DNA of 64,000 nucleotides. Source: WTFV01 sp965203525 (GTDB taxonomy: Bacteria > Acidobacteriota > Vicinamibacteria > Vicinamibacterales > UBA8438). Location of the stretch: contig OZ241898.1 of assembly GCA_965203525.1 (NCBI GenBank), forward strand, positions 2,232,001-2,296,000, given 5' to 3'. The translations under genes were made by a program, and so were the position numbers. This document shows, piece by piece, positions 7,685 through 17,600 of this stretch; position 1 is the first letter of the stretch, and every line of letters begins with the position of its first letter. The notes beneath the pieces are model-generated. The model worked only from the letters and a program-made list of their open reading frames with translations, was not told where the DNA came from and searched no databases.

Positions 7685-9463
7685 ATGGCCGCCGCCCGCC
7701 CCCGCATCCCCTACGGCGAAGCCGACATCCGGCGCATCCGCCTGCGGGGCTGGCTGTACGTGGACAAGACCCGCTTCCTGCGCCGGCTGGAGGAGGAGAG
7801 CTACGCGTTCCTGATCCGTCCCCGGCGCTTCGGCAAGAGCCTGTGGGTGTCGGTGCTCGAGAACTACTACGACCGCACCCGCGCTGACGAGTGGGACGCC
7901 GTCTTCAAGGGTACCGACGTCGGCCGGGAACCGACCGAAGACCGCTCGCGCTACGTCATCCTGCGCTTCAACTTCTCCGCCTTCGACGACACCCTGGAGA
8001 CGCTGCGGGAGCGCTTCGAGACCTACTGCGGAATGGTGATCCGCAACGCGCTCGAACGCAACGCGGACCTGTTCCCCGACGAGGCGGTCCGCCGCATCCT
8101 CGCCCCCGCGGCCGTGGACGGCAGGCTCGGCGAGCTGTTCCGGTACGCCGGGAACCACGGCATCCCGCTGTACGGGCTGATCGACGAGTACGACAACTTC
8201 GCCAACACGGTGCTGGCGCACCGGGGGCGGGAGGCGTACGAGTCGTTCACGCACGGCGGAGGCTTTTACCGCAACTTCTTCGCGACGCTGAAGGCGGGGG
8301 CCGGGGAGAGCGGGGGCGGTCTGGAGCGTCTGTTCATCACCGGGGTGTCGCCGATCACGATGGACGACGTGACCAGCGGCTTCAACATCGGGGAGAACGT
8401 CAGCCTCGACCCGAAGTTCCACGACCTGCTCGGCTTCACCGAGGCCGAGGTGCGGGACCTGCTGACGCTGTACCGGGAGCGCGGCACGTTCGACCAGGAG
8501 GTGAACGCGGCGCTGGCGGTGATGCGGGAGTGGTACGACGGCTACCGGTTCGCCGAAGACGCCGGCGGCGACGTCCACAACCCCGACATGGTGCTCTACT
8601 ACCTCAAGAAGTCCATTTCGACCGGGCGCATGCCGCGGCGCCTGATCGACGTCAACGTGCGCATCGACTACGGCAAGCTGCGGCACCTGCTGGTGGTGAG
8701 CCGGGACGCCGGCGTGCGGTTCAACGGCAACTTCGACCTGCTGCGGCACGTCGCCGGCGAGGGGGGCGCCGAGGCGGACGTCAACCTCAGCTTCCCGCTG
8801 GAGGAGCTCGTCGAGCCGGAGAACTTCCTGTCGCTGCTGTACTACTTCGGCCTGCTGAGCATCCGCGGCGCGTCGGAGGGCGCCACCCGGCTGGGGATCC
8901 CCAACCAGACGGTGCGGCGGCTGCTGTACGGCTACCTGCGGGACGGCTACCGCGACGTGGGGGTCTTCTCGGTCAGCCACTACGCCTTCTCGAACCTGAT
9001 GCGGCGCATGGCCTGCCGCGGCGCGTGGCGGCCGGCGGTCGAGTTCCTGGCCGAGGCGGTGGCGGCGCAGACCGGCATCCGCGACTACCTGGACGGGGAG
9101 AAGGTGGTGCAGGCGTTCCTGGCGGCGCACTTCAGCCTGGCCGGCCACTTCCTGATCCACTCCGAGCGCGAGCTGAACAAGGGATACGCGGACCTGCACC
9201 TCGAGCCGTTCCTCGCCCGCTATCCGGACGTCCGCTACGGCTACGTCATCGAGCTCAAGTACCTGCGGCGCGGCGAGGCGGCGGACGGGGACGCGGTGGC
9301 TTCCCGGCTGCGGGAGGCGCGGGCGCAGTTGCGCGGCTACCTGGCCGACGAGGGCCTGCGCCGCCTCCGGCCGGCGGTGCGGCACGTCGGCGTGGCGCTG
9401 GTGTTCCACGGCTGGGAGCTGGCGGCCTGCGAGGCGGTGGACGACGAGGACGCCGGCGGCTGA
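7685..9463 (+). CDS. AAA-ATPase-like / PD-(D/E)XK nuclease family protein, copy 3
   Basis: This 592-aa copy differs from copy 1 at only a handful of residues (for example VFKGTDVG against VFEGTDIG, VNAAL against VDAAL). All motifs are intact: RPRRFGKS, LIDEYD, and the C-terminal E-x-K. The 218-bp spacer before it contains an internal duplication ('cgtgcgcccgcgcaggccg' type units near 7530-7620), so the spacers vary in length by short repeats. It is the last full copy; homology to the array ends about 35 bp after its stop. No other gene lies between the copies, so they may be expressed from their own repeated upstream regions or by read-through. Confidence 0.85.
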   Translation: MAAARPRIPYGEADIRRIRLRGWLYVDKTRFLRRLEEESYAFLIRPRRFGKSLWVSVLENYYDRTRADEWDAVFKGTDVGREPTEDRSRYVILRFNFSAFDDTLETLRERFETYCGMVIRNALERNADLFPDEAVRRILAPAAVDGRLGELFRYAGNHGIPLYGLIDEYDNFANTVLAHRGREAYESFTHGGGFYRNFFATLKAGAGESGGGLERLFITGVSPITMDDVTSGFNIGENVSLDPKFHDLLGFTEAEVRDLLTLYRERGTFDQEVNAALAVMREWYDGYRFAEDAGGDVHNPDMVLYYLKKSISTGRMPRRLIDVNVRIDYGKLRHLLVVSRDAGVRFNGNFDLLRHVAGEGGAEADVNLSFPLEELVEPENFLSLLYYFGLLSIRGASEGATRLGIPNQTVRRLLYGYLRDGYRDVGVFSVSHYAFSNLMRRMACRGAWRPAVEFLAEAVAAQTGIRDYLDGEKVVQAFLAAHFSLAGHFLIHSERELNKGYADLHLEPFLARYPDVRYGYVIELKYLRRGEAADGDAVASRLREARAQLRGYLADEGLRRLRPAVRHVGVALVFHGWELAACEAVDDEDAGG

Positions 9464-9603
9464 TCGACGTCCCCGCGCGGCGCGGGCCGAGCGGGGCCGG
9501 CGGCGCCGACGATCACGCCGCAACCGCGCGGTTGCGACGCCGCGTCGAACGCAACCGCTCGCGCGGTTGCCGCGCCGCCGCTCCCCCGCGCCTGCGCCCT
9601 CGA

Positions 9604-9740
9604 CAGCCCGTGGCGAAATCCCCGCCGCATTCGACGGGCGCAGCATCCCGGCTGCACCGCGTCGTTCGTCGGTCGCATCAGCAGCCCGTGGCGAAAATCC
9701 CCGCCGCATTCGACGGGCGCCGCAATCCCGGCTGCACCGC
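9604..9740. repeat. Two-unit direct repeat (about 57-60 bp)
   Basis: The units at 9604-9660 and 9681-9740 both run from 'cagcccgtggcgaaa' through 'ccgcattcgacgggcgc' to 'atcccggctgcaccgc'. They lie between the ATPase array and the end of the Uma2 gene. A short 'cagcccgtggcgaaa' motif also occurs near 44912, so the unit may be part of a dispersed family. No coding role is seen in 9464-9748. Confidence 0.6.
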
Positions 9741-9748
9741 GGCCGCCG

Positions 9749-10192
9749 TCACTCGCCGCGGTGCGCCCGCAGGCGCTCCACGAACGCGGCGTGGGCCGGC
9801 TCGCCCAGGCCGCGCTGCTGCGCCGCCACGACCGCCGGCAGGTCGCCGCGCAGCAGGGCGTCCACCGCCAGGCGGAGCCCGGGGAAGACCCCGCTCCGCA
9901 CCACGCCGGATGCATCCGGCGGCCGCGGCCGATAGACGCCGCCGGCCAGCTCGAACCAGTCGAACCGGCGGTCCAGGGTGCGCCACACCAGATACTCGCG
10001 CACGCCGTTGCGCCGGTAGACGTGCAGCTTGTCGTGCAGATCGTACGACGCGCTGCTCGCGGCGATCTCGGCGACCAGCTCCGGCGCGCCTTCGACGTAG
10101 TCGTCCTCGCTCACCCGCGTCTGGCCGCCGGCGTCCGGATCGACGAGCAGCGCCGCGTCCGGCTGCGGCTCGTTGTCGAGATCGAGCCGGAC
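9749..10192 (-). pseudogene. Uma2-family endonuclease, 3' part (split by IS21 element)
   Basis: On the minus strand this encodes the C-terminal part of a Uma2 (DUF820) protein, from 'DLDNEPQPDAALLVDPDAGG' to 'RLRAHRGE'. It is almost identical to the intact gene at 13689-14420 (Glu for Asp at one position near the end). The reading frame is cut at 10192, exactly at the left end of the IS21-type element; the N-terminal part resumes at 13230. The conserved acidic core 'PDAALLV' and 'PELVAEIAA' typical of Uma2 is here, but separated from its start. It is probably not expressed as a full protein. Confidence 0.85.
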
Positions 10193-10297
10193 TGATCAAC
10201 GACAATTATTTTGGCCGGTCGGCGACGGCGCGATCGGCGGGCCGTTGGACGGCCCGTGCGGAGTGCGAGACTGCCCGTTTTCCTCCGGGAGGACGGG

Positions 10298-11779
10298 TTG
10301 GTCACGGACGCACAGGTTCGGCGTTTGCGCGAGAATGAGGATGGCCGGGAAGACACTGGCGGCAGCCGCGGCGGCGGCCGGGATGAGCGAGCGGACGGCG
10401 CGCCGCTGGCAGGAGGGGACGTTGCCGTCGGCTGCGCAGGCGGTGCGGCCGTGGCGCACGCGGGAGGACCCGTTCGCGGACGTGTGGGAGTCGGAGGTGG
10501 TGCCGCAGTTGGCGGCCGACACCGACGGCCGGCTGCAGGTGCTGACGCTGTTCACGGCGCTTTGCCGGCGGCATCCTGGCCGCTTTCAGTCCGGGCAGCT
10601 CCGCACGTTGCAGCGGCGGGTCCGTGCGTGGCGGGTGGAGCACGGCCCGGACCGGGAGGTGTACTTCGAGCAGGCGGCGGTTCCGGGTCGGGAGGCGGCG
10701 TTCGACTTCACCGACGCGGGCGGGCTGGGAGTGACGCTTCGGGGCGTCAGGTTCCCGCACCTGCTGTTCGAGTGGGTGCTGAGCTACAGCCGGTGGACGT
10801 ATGTGGGGCTGGCGCTGAGCGAGACGTTCGAGGCGCTGGTGTCGGGTCTGCAGGGTGCGCTGTGGACGCTGGGCGCTGTGCCGGCGGTGCTGCGGCACGA
10901 CAACCTGTCGGCGGCGACGCACGAGTTGCGGCGCAGCGGCGGGCGCCAGTTGACGGTGCGGTTCCGGCAGGTGCTGGAGCACTACGGGCTGCGTTCGTCG
11001 CGGATTCAGCCCGGGAAGCCGCACGAGAACGGGGTGGCCGAGCAGTGCCACTTCCGGACGAAGACGGCGATCGATCAGGCGCTGCGGTTGCGGGGCAGCC
11101 GGGACTTCGACGACGAGTCGGCGTATCTGGAGTTCGTGCGGGCGGTCGTCGATCGGGAGCGGAATGCGCGGGCGGCGGGCCGGCTGGCCGAGGAGCGGGC
11201 GTATCTGCGGCCGTTGCCGCCGGCCCGGATCCCGGAGTACACGACGTTCCGGTGCCGGGTGCGGAAGTGGAGCACGATTCGGGTCGGCGGCCGGATCTAT
11301 TCGGTTCCGTCGCGGTTGATCGGCCACACGGTCGAGGCTCGCCAGCATCCGTCGACGGTCGAGGTCGTCCATGGCGGCCGGGTGCTGTGCACGATGCCGC
11401 GTCTGCGGGGCGGGGCGGAGCACCGGATCGACTACCGGCACGTCATCGGGAGTCTGGTGCGGAAGCCGGGCGGTATCGCTTCCGGGAGGAGTTGTTCCCG
11501 TCGCTGACGTTCCGGTCGGCGTATGACGCTCTCGGCGGTACGCACGGCGAGCGGGCCGACGTCGAGTATGTGCGGCTGTTGCACCTGGCGGCCACGACCG
11601 GCGAGCGGCGGGTCGAGGCGGCGCTTCGCGCCCGGCTCGCCGCCGGCGCCCCGTGCGAGTACGCCGGCGTCCGGGCCGAGGTTCGTCCGGCGGTTCCGGC
11701 GCTCCCCGCGGTTCACGTTCCCCGCCCGGACCTGGCGCAGTACGACGCGTTGATCTCCGGCGGAGGTCTGCCCGGATGA
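10298..11779 (+). pseudogene. istA: IS21 transposase IstA, two frameshifts
   Basis: IstA is the DDE transposase of IS21 elements. A TTG start at 10298, preceded by GGGAGGA, opens the conserved N-terminus 'VTDAQVRRLRE'. The frame must then shift near 10330-10340 to enter 'MAGKTLAAAAAAAGMSERTA', and again near 11470-11485 to pass from 'VIGSLVRKPGG' into 'RYRFREELFPSLTFRSAYDAL'. The catalytic core is recognisable: 'AAFDFTDAG', 'RHDNLSAATHE' and 'PHENGVAEQCHF' hold the expected Asp, Asp and Glu. The second break looks like a small deletion in the usual KPGAF.RYR motif. Two breaks make an intact product unlikely, unless recoding or sequencing error is involved. Confidence 0.85.
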
Positions 11780-12588
11780 CGGCGCCGAGCACGCAGGTGA
11801 CGACGCTGCTGACGAAGTTCGGCCTGGCGACGGCGGCCGAGGACCTGGTGCCGCGGCTGACGCAGGCCGGCCACCACGGAGCGTTGCCGGTGCTGCTCGA
11901 GGTGTTCGAGGCGGAAGCCGACGCCCGCCGCCAGCGCCGGATCACGCGGTTGCGCCGCGCCTCGCGGCTGCCGCCCGGCAAGACGTTCGCGACGCTCGAC
12001 AGCGGCCGCTTGCCGGGGCCGGTCGTGCAGCAGTTGGAGACGCTGGCCGCCGGTGCGTTCCTCGAAACGGCGACCAACGTGCTGGCGTTCGGTCTGCCGG
12101 GCGTGGGCAAGAGCCACGCGCTGTGCGCCGTCGGGCACGCGCTGGTCGAGGCCGGCCACAGCGTGCTGTGCGCTCCCGCCTATGCCCTGGTCCAGGAACT
12201 GCTCGGCGCGAAACGCGACCTCGACCTGCCCCGCGCCCTCCGCAAGCTCGACCTCTTCGAGGTCATCCTGCTCGACGACCTGGGCTACGTCCAGCAGAGT
12301 TCGGACGAGGCCGAGGTGTTGTTCACGCTGCTGGCCGAGCGGTACGAGCGCCGCTCGGTGATGGTGACCAGCAACCTGGTCTTCAGCCAGTGGGACCGGA
12401 TCTTCCGCGACCAGATGGCCACGGCCGCGGCGATCGACCGTCTGGTGCACCACGCCGTCGTGCTCGAGTTCGACGTGCCGAGCTACCGAACGGACCGTTC
12501 CCGCCGCAAATCGCCGCCGCCGCCCGCGTCCCGCGGGCGCGCCCCCGGCCCGCTGCTGCCCCGAACCCGCCGCCGGCCGGCCTCGTGA
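11776..12588 (+). CDS. istB: IS21 helper ATPase IstB
   Basis: This 270-aa AAA+ ATPase loads and activates IstA. The P-loop is GLPGVGKS at about residues 110-117 and the Walker B 'VILLDDLGY' at about 165-173, followed by the typical 'SVMVTSNLVFSQWDRIF' and 'HHAVVLEFDVPSYR'. The ATG overlaps the istA stop (ATGA at 11776-11779), the normal IS21 arrangement for coupled translation. The C-terminus after 'SYR' is replaced by a low-complexity Arg/Pro/Ala tail of about 30 residues, so the end may be altered by a frameshift, although the ATPase core is complete. Confidence 0.9.
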   Translation: MTAPSTQVTTLLTKFGLATAAEDLVPRLTQAGHHGALPVLLEVFEAEADARRQRRITRLRRASRLPPGKTFATLDSGRLPGPVVQQLETLAAGAFLETATNVLAFGLPGVGKSHALCAVGHALVEAGHSVLCAPAYALVQELLGAKRDLDLPRALRKLDLFEVILLDDLGYVQQSSDEAEVLFTLLAERYERRSVMVTSNLVFSQWDRIFRDQMATAAAIDRLVHHAVVLEFDVPSYRTDRSRRKSPPPPASRGRAPGPLLPRTRRRPAS

Positions 12589-13224
12589 CGCCCCGGACGG
12601 TGCCCGCGAGCCGGGCAGCCCGTGGACCGCGCCAGCGGCATGGAACGGGCTCTCCGCAATGCATGTGGGCAGGTCGAGTCGGCGATCGTCGGGCCGGCGG
12701 GGGCGCCGGCAATGCCGGCGGCTTCCGGAATCGACCGGCCGGGGACGTTCACCTGACCGGCCGCACGGCGGGGCAGGTCCGTCGGAGGTAGCGGAGGGCC
12801 GGCCGGCGTGTCAACGCGCTGCGCGCGTCCTCCGCTCCGCTCCGGCCCTTCGGGTGACACACCGTCCGTCCCTCCGCTCAGACAGCAGTTATGGGCCTTG
12901 CGGCCCGGCCTGGACGGGGGCGTCCCGGCCGTCCACGACACGCGGGCGGCGCGCCGTTCGGCGGTTCGGGGACGGCGCGCCCGACCGCCGCGTCGGGGCC
13001 GGCGCGAGCCGTGAACCTCCGTCGGCCGGCCGGTGTCGGGGGGGCGTCGGTGCCGCGTCGGGCCGGCTTGTTCCGCCGGGACAGCGCGTTTCCCTCCCCC
13101 GCTTTGGACGGTGCAAGCGCCGCCCACACGGTCCACAGGCCCACTGCTGTCGATCTCGATCCACGTCGATCCGAACCGGCCAAAATAATTGTCGCCAAGC
13201 GGCCAAAGTAATTGACGCCGAACA
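12589..13224. other. Right arm of the IS21 element, no gene recognised
   Basis: About 640 bp lie between istB and the right end. Open frames on both strands are low-complexity and unlike any family I know. The stretch around 12810-12900 has several short self-complementary GC-rich runs. The last 50 bp are the IS21 end repeats. I see no passenger gene. Confidence 0.5.
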
Positions 13225-13229
13225 CGGAC

Positions 13230-13520
13230 CGTTGGGTTGTCGCTGACCTGCACGCCCGGCGTCGCCGCGGCGTACGCGAACAGCCAGCCGACGATTGCGG
13301 CATGCGGCCGGGCATGGCCGGCGAACCGCGTCGGTGACGGCATGCGGACGACCCCCTCGATCAGCTCCGCCTTCTTCAGGTCCGGCCGCGCCTCGTAGCG
13401 CCGCTCGAACTCGGCGCGGGTCAGCCGGTCGCCGTTCTCCAGCACCGGCGCGGGGGTTGAGCCGACCGCCGGCAGGCCGGCGTCGAGCGCGGGAGACGAC
13501 GAGACGTTCCCCGATCGCAT
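13230..13520 (-). pseudogene. Uma2-family endonuclease, 5' part (split by IS21 element)
   Basis: From an ATG at 13520 the minus strand encodes 'MRSGNVSSSPALDAGLPAVG' and then 'LENGDRLTRAEFERRYEARP' through 'GHARPHAAIVGWLFAYAAAT', the N-terminal half of a Uma2 protein. It runs to 'GVQVSDNPTV' and is then interrupted by the IS21 element. Its partner half is at 9749-10192. The N-terminal 20 residues differ from the intact copy (MGSVNVSPASPPP), so the two genes had diverged at their 5' ends before the insertion. Confidence 0.85.
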
Positions 13521-13700
13521 GGCCGCCATCACTCGCCGCGATGCGCCCGCAACAGCCCGGCGTCGAGCGCGGAAGATGACGAGACGTTCCCCGATCGCAT
13601 GGCCGCCGTCACTCGCCGCGATGCGCCCGCAACAGCCCGGCATCGAGCGCGGAAGATGACGCGACGTTCCCTGATCGCATGGCCGCCGTCACTCGCCGCG
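13478..13700. repeat. Tandem array of collapsed Uma2 gene edges (about 80-bp unit)
   Basis: About two and a half units repeat with an 80-bp period. Each joins the last codons of a Uma2 gene on the minus strand ('tcactcgccgcg.tgcgcccgca', encoding RAHRGE and stop) to the first codons of the next one ('gacgttccccgatcgcat', the ATG region). The units are therefore what remains when the body of a tandem Uma2 copy is lost and only its two ends stay. No complete gene is present in the array. Confidence 0.8.
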
Positions 13701-14420
13701 GTGCGCCCGCAGGCGCTCCACGAACGCGGCGTGGGCCGGATCACCCAGGCCGCGCTGCTGCGCCGCCACGACCGCCGGCAGGTCGCCGCGCAGCAGGGCG
13801 TCCACCGCCAGGCGGAGCCCGGGGAAGACCCCGCTCCGCACCACGCCGGATGCATCCGGCGGCCGCGGCCGATAGACGCCGCCAGCCAGCTCGAACCAGT
13901 CGAAACGGCGGTCCAGGGTGCGCCACACCAGATACTCGCGCACGCCGTTGCGCCGGTAGACGTGCAGCTTGTCGTGCAGATCGTACGACGCGCTGCTCGC
14001 GGCGATCTCGGCGACCAGCTCCGGCGCGCCTTCGACGTAGTCGTCCTCGCTCACCCGCGTCTGGCCGCCGGCGTCCGGATCGACGAGCAGCGCCGCGTCC
14101 GGCTGCGGCTCGTTGTCGAGATCGAGCCGGACCGTCGGGTTGTCGTTGACCTGCACGCCCGGCGTCGCCGCGGCGTACGCGAACAGCCAGCCGACGATCG
14201 CGGCATGCGGCCGGGCATGGCCGGCGGACCGCGTCGGTGACGGCATGCGGACGACCCCCTCGATCAGCTCCGCCTTCTTCAGATCCGGCCGCGCCTCGTA
14301 GCGTCGCTCGAACTCGGCGCGGGTCAGCCGGTCGCCGTTCTCCAGCGCCGGCGCGGGGGTCGAGCCGGCCGAGCGGGCGGCGGGCGGCGGGGACGCGGGA
14401 GAGACGTTCACCGATCCCAT
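13689..14420 (-). CDS. Uma2-family (DUF820) putative endonuclease
   Basis: This intact 243-aa member of the Uma2 family has a PD-(D/E)XK-like fold. Visible family features are 'TRAEFERRYEARPDLKKAEL' with 'IEGVVRMPSPT' near residues 32-62, 'RPHAAIVGWLFAYAAATPGV', 'PDAALLVDP' with the acidic residue of the core, 'GAPELVAEIAA' where a Glu normally sits in the active site, and 'YRRNGVREYLVWRT'. Uma2 proteins are common in multicopy in cyanobacteria and other phyla; most have no proven role. A -10-like TATACT lies on the minus strand about 55 bp upstream. It is the surviving copy of a small tandem family whose sister gene is split by the IS21 element. Confidence 0.85.
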   Translation of the reverse strand: MGSVNVSPASPPPAARSAGSTPAPALENGDRLTRAEFERRYEARPDLKKAELIEGVVRMPSPTRSAGHARPHAAIVGWLFAYAAATPGVQVNDNPTVRLDLDNEPQPDAALLVDPDAGGQTRVSEDDYVEGAPELVAEIAASSASYDLHDKLHVYRRNGVREYLVWRTLDRRFDWFELAGGVYRPRPPDASGVVRSGVFPGLRLAVDALLRGDLPAVVAAQQRGLGDPAHAAFVERLRAHRGE

Positions 14421-14475
14421 GGCTGGTGCGATCCGACGCGCGGACCGGGCACGCGTCCGGCGTCCGGTGTCCGCC

Positions 14476-14481
14476 AGTATA
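14476..14481 (-). promoter_or_regulatory. -10 element (TATACT) for the Uma2 gene
   Basis: Read on the minus strand the hexamer is TATACT, in an otherwise GC-rich context, about 55 bp before the Uma2 start at 14420. No convincing -35 hexamer is seen. The rest of 14421-14664, down to the end of the convergent large gene, holds nothing else recognisable. Confidence 0.45.
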
Positions 14482-14664
14482 GCGGCGGCAAAGCGATTTC
14501 GATCTTCCGCTCCCGTCGTTTGCAGGGCCGGCGCGGGGCGCGGGTTCCGGCCGGGCAGTCCGCTCCGTGTCGGATCTCGTACGTGCTCGACGGTTTCGCC
14601 ACGGCGATCAGGGCGTCGAGAGACGACGCGTGTCCGCGGTGGTCTGCTTTCTCACGAGAGCCCC

Positions 14665-17600
14665 TCAATCCAGCGACAGAAGCCCGACCGGCGCGGGCCG
14701 GCGCTTCCCTTCGCAGAAGTACAGCGCCTTGAACCGGTCCATCTGCTTGAGCCGATCGATCAGCGCCCGTTCCTGCTGCGCGGTGGCCACGTTCCGCACG
14801 AGCGCCTTCGCATCCGCCTCGGTCAGCCGCAGGACGAGGTAGTTCGCGATCGCGGAAAACAGGGACACGTGGAAGTCCCGCGCCTCTTGCGACGCCAGCA
14901 CCAGCGAGATGCCGTACTTGCGGCATTCCTTCGCCATCGTCGGGATCAGTTTCAACCCCGCGGCTCGATGCGCTTCGTCGAAGATCAGCGCATGGGTGAT
15001 CCGATCCTGAATGCCGCGGCGGAACATGTCCTTGTAGAGGCCGTAGAACACGAGTGCCGAGAACGCCCGCTGCAGCGTGTCGTTCTGGGTGGCATGGATG
15101 CGGATGACCACCGGCCGATCGCTCTCCCACAGGCTCTCGCGAGCCTCCCCGACCTCGAAGAAGCCGTAGTCATCAAGCTCTCCGAGCCGTGCAAGCAACG
15201 TTCGCAGCCCGCGGTCCGGTTTCGGGTCGCTGCGCAGGATCTCCACGAAACGCCTGAATTCGGGTTCCGCGCGATCGGAGCCGGGCCACCCGGCTTCGAC
15301 GAAACTTTCCTTGATCGCGCTCCGGACGCGCTCGCACTGGAGATCTCCGAGATCCGGGAAGATGGCGGAGAAGATGTCGCGCACCGAGCCGGCGACGTCG
15401 AGATGCGCCGTCGCGGACTCCCGCCGCATCACGCGCAGCGGATTGAATCCGAGTCCGTCGAAGTCGATGAATCGAACCGCGTCGATCAGGCCGCTCAGCC
15501 GTTCGTCGATGTCCTGGTGGTAGGAAAAAACGATGGGCCGCACGCCAGCCTCGACCATCTGTCGGCACAGGCTGAGAAGACAGGTCGTCTTGCCCATGCC
15601 CGGCAGCCCCGCGATCAGGAGATGGGGATTGCCCTTGACGGTGAGGGACCAGGGGACATCGACGTTGGCGTGGAGGTCGGTTCCCAGGCAGATCGACGGA
15701 GGGACGTCCGAGCCGGTGCGGCCGGTCGTGATTCCCTCCGACGCCTCCCGATCAACGCTCCCCGCCGCCTCCCCGTCCTCCCGGTTCCCGCCGCCCGAGC
15801 CGTGCGACGGGGAACGAGAAACGTCCCCGGCAGGCCGCTCCTTCCGGTCCGGCGCGGGTTCGGGATGAAACTCGGAATCCGGCAGGACGTCCGGCCCGAA
15901 CAGGAAGATCCGCGTGCGCTGTCCGCTCGGAGAGATCTCCTGGGGATGGATTCCGGCGTATTCCGGGCAGAAGATCCAGCCGAGGTCAGCTTCCAGTTTC
16001 GGAAACGCGTAATCGCCCCCCTTTTCGATCATGCGGTCGATCTCCGACACGAGTTCCTCGTGCCGGGCGGGCGACAAGTGATGCCGGCGAGCCTTGTCCG
16101 CGTAGAACCGCAGCACGCGGGCGAGCTTGGCGCGCCGGACGGCTCGAAACGACGAACATGCCTCATGGGAGTACCACTCGTGCCAGCTTCGATGGAGCGT
16201 GCTCGTCTGCTCCTCTATCTTTCCGAGCAGTTCCGGCGCGCGCGCCGTGCGCAGATGCCGCCGGTACTTGACCTCGATGAACCGGAACGCGAGTCCTCGG
16301 CGAGGAACCACGGAGACGTGGATCAAGTCGGGACGCGCCCGCGCGCCTTGCCCGCCGTCACCGGCCCGCAACGGCGGCAGGAGATCCTGAACGTCGTCGA
16401 CCGGAACGACGAAGCCCCGGTCGAACGAGGGCCAGCACTCGTTTCCTTCGGGCGCCTGCCGGCAATGCGCGCGGCAGATCGCGAGCGCGACCAGCTCGGC
16501 GGTCGGCGGCCTGTTGCCGGAGAGCCGGATGGCGAGACGCCCGCTCAGCGCCTTGAGGTGCTCCAGCAGGAACTCCGCGTTCCGGCGGCTCCGACTGAGC
16601 CCCATCCGGTCCAGCGCGCCGTCGAGCAGGTCGTGCACTTCCTCCAGGTTTGCGGTCGACGTGATCAACTGGAGACAGCCGAGATCCTCGCGTTCCGGCA
16701 CGCAGTCGATGACGTACGCGTCGTAGATGGCGCGGTGGTCCCGCGGGGAATCGAAGTACTCGATCCCGGCGTTCCGGTCCAGGGTCACCACCCAATCACA
16801 CAGGCGGTGAAGCTTCTTCAGGCTCTCCTCTTTCTCCGGCGAGACCTTGGTCACCAGGACCGGAAAACCGTCCGGGGCGCCGAGGTGTCGAGCCACTGCA
16901 CCTCGCACGGCCCGTTGCAGGCGTTCGAGACGTTCGCTGTGCCCGCGTTCCGACGGATGTTTTTCGCCTTCGCCCGACGGACGAACGGCGCTCCGCCAAG
17001 TCGGTAACGGCGTGCTCTCGAATTCGCGTTCGTCGTAGAACGACAGCAGACCGAACGCGCGGAACGGACCGGCGGACGGCGATTTCCCCTCGTCGCGCTG
17101 CCGGTCGATCCGTGACTCGAAGGTGTCGAACGCCACCGCGAGATGTGCCGCGGTGTCCGGTTCTCCCTCCTTTCGCGCCCAGCGCAGCCGTGGCAGGTTG
17201 ATTTCGCCCGGCAGGCTCACCGATTCGAGCATCCACCGGTCGCGGTACTCCAGCACGCCGGCGCCCCGGCGGCGTTTCTCCCCCGCCTCCGCGATGAACC
17301 GCCCGGCGACCGCGCGCTGACTCGGCGACGGGTACAACTCCAGCGAGAAAATCTGCGTCGCCGCCGGCTCCTTGCCCGCCTCCGGGGCTGAATCCTTTCC
17401 GGGGTCCCGATCGTCGTCGGCGCGCCTGTAGTGGTCATCGACCCGTCCCAGCGCCCGTGCGACGGTCAGACCGTCGCCGGCCCGTAGCGCGTGCAGCCGG
17501 AGCAGTCCGGACGCGTTGTGACAGTCCAGGTACTTGACGATTTCGTCGCCGAGGACCTGCGCGCTCTGTCCGCCCACGGTAGGCGCAACGTCCGCCGACT

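Larger units (their letters stand above)
10193..13224 (+). mobile_element. IS21-family insertion sequence, 3032 bp
   Basis: The element begins with TG at 10193 and ends with CA at 13224, and is flanked by the 5-bp target duplication CGGAC (10188-10192 and 13225-13229). Joining the flanks restores the Uma2 reading frame seen in the intact gene. The terminal inverted repeats share 'CAATTA.TTTGGCCG' about 10 bp from each end, and the right end carries a second internal copy ('ggccaaaataattgtcgcc', about 13176-13195), as is usual for IS21 multiple end repeats. It holds istA (frameshifted) and istB, plus about 640 bp of right arm without a recognised gene, which makes it longer than most IS21 members. 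Confidence 0.9.

Noticed and set aside
3903..9463. Very long Arg/Pro-rich open frames running through the ATPase array in other frames
   Set aside because: They are shadows created by high GC; they lack domains and each overlaps the recognised genes with intact motifs.
13478..13700. Possible CRISPR array
   Set aside because: The 80-bp units are contiguous repeats of gene edges without unique spacers of uniform size, and no cas gene is present.
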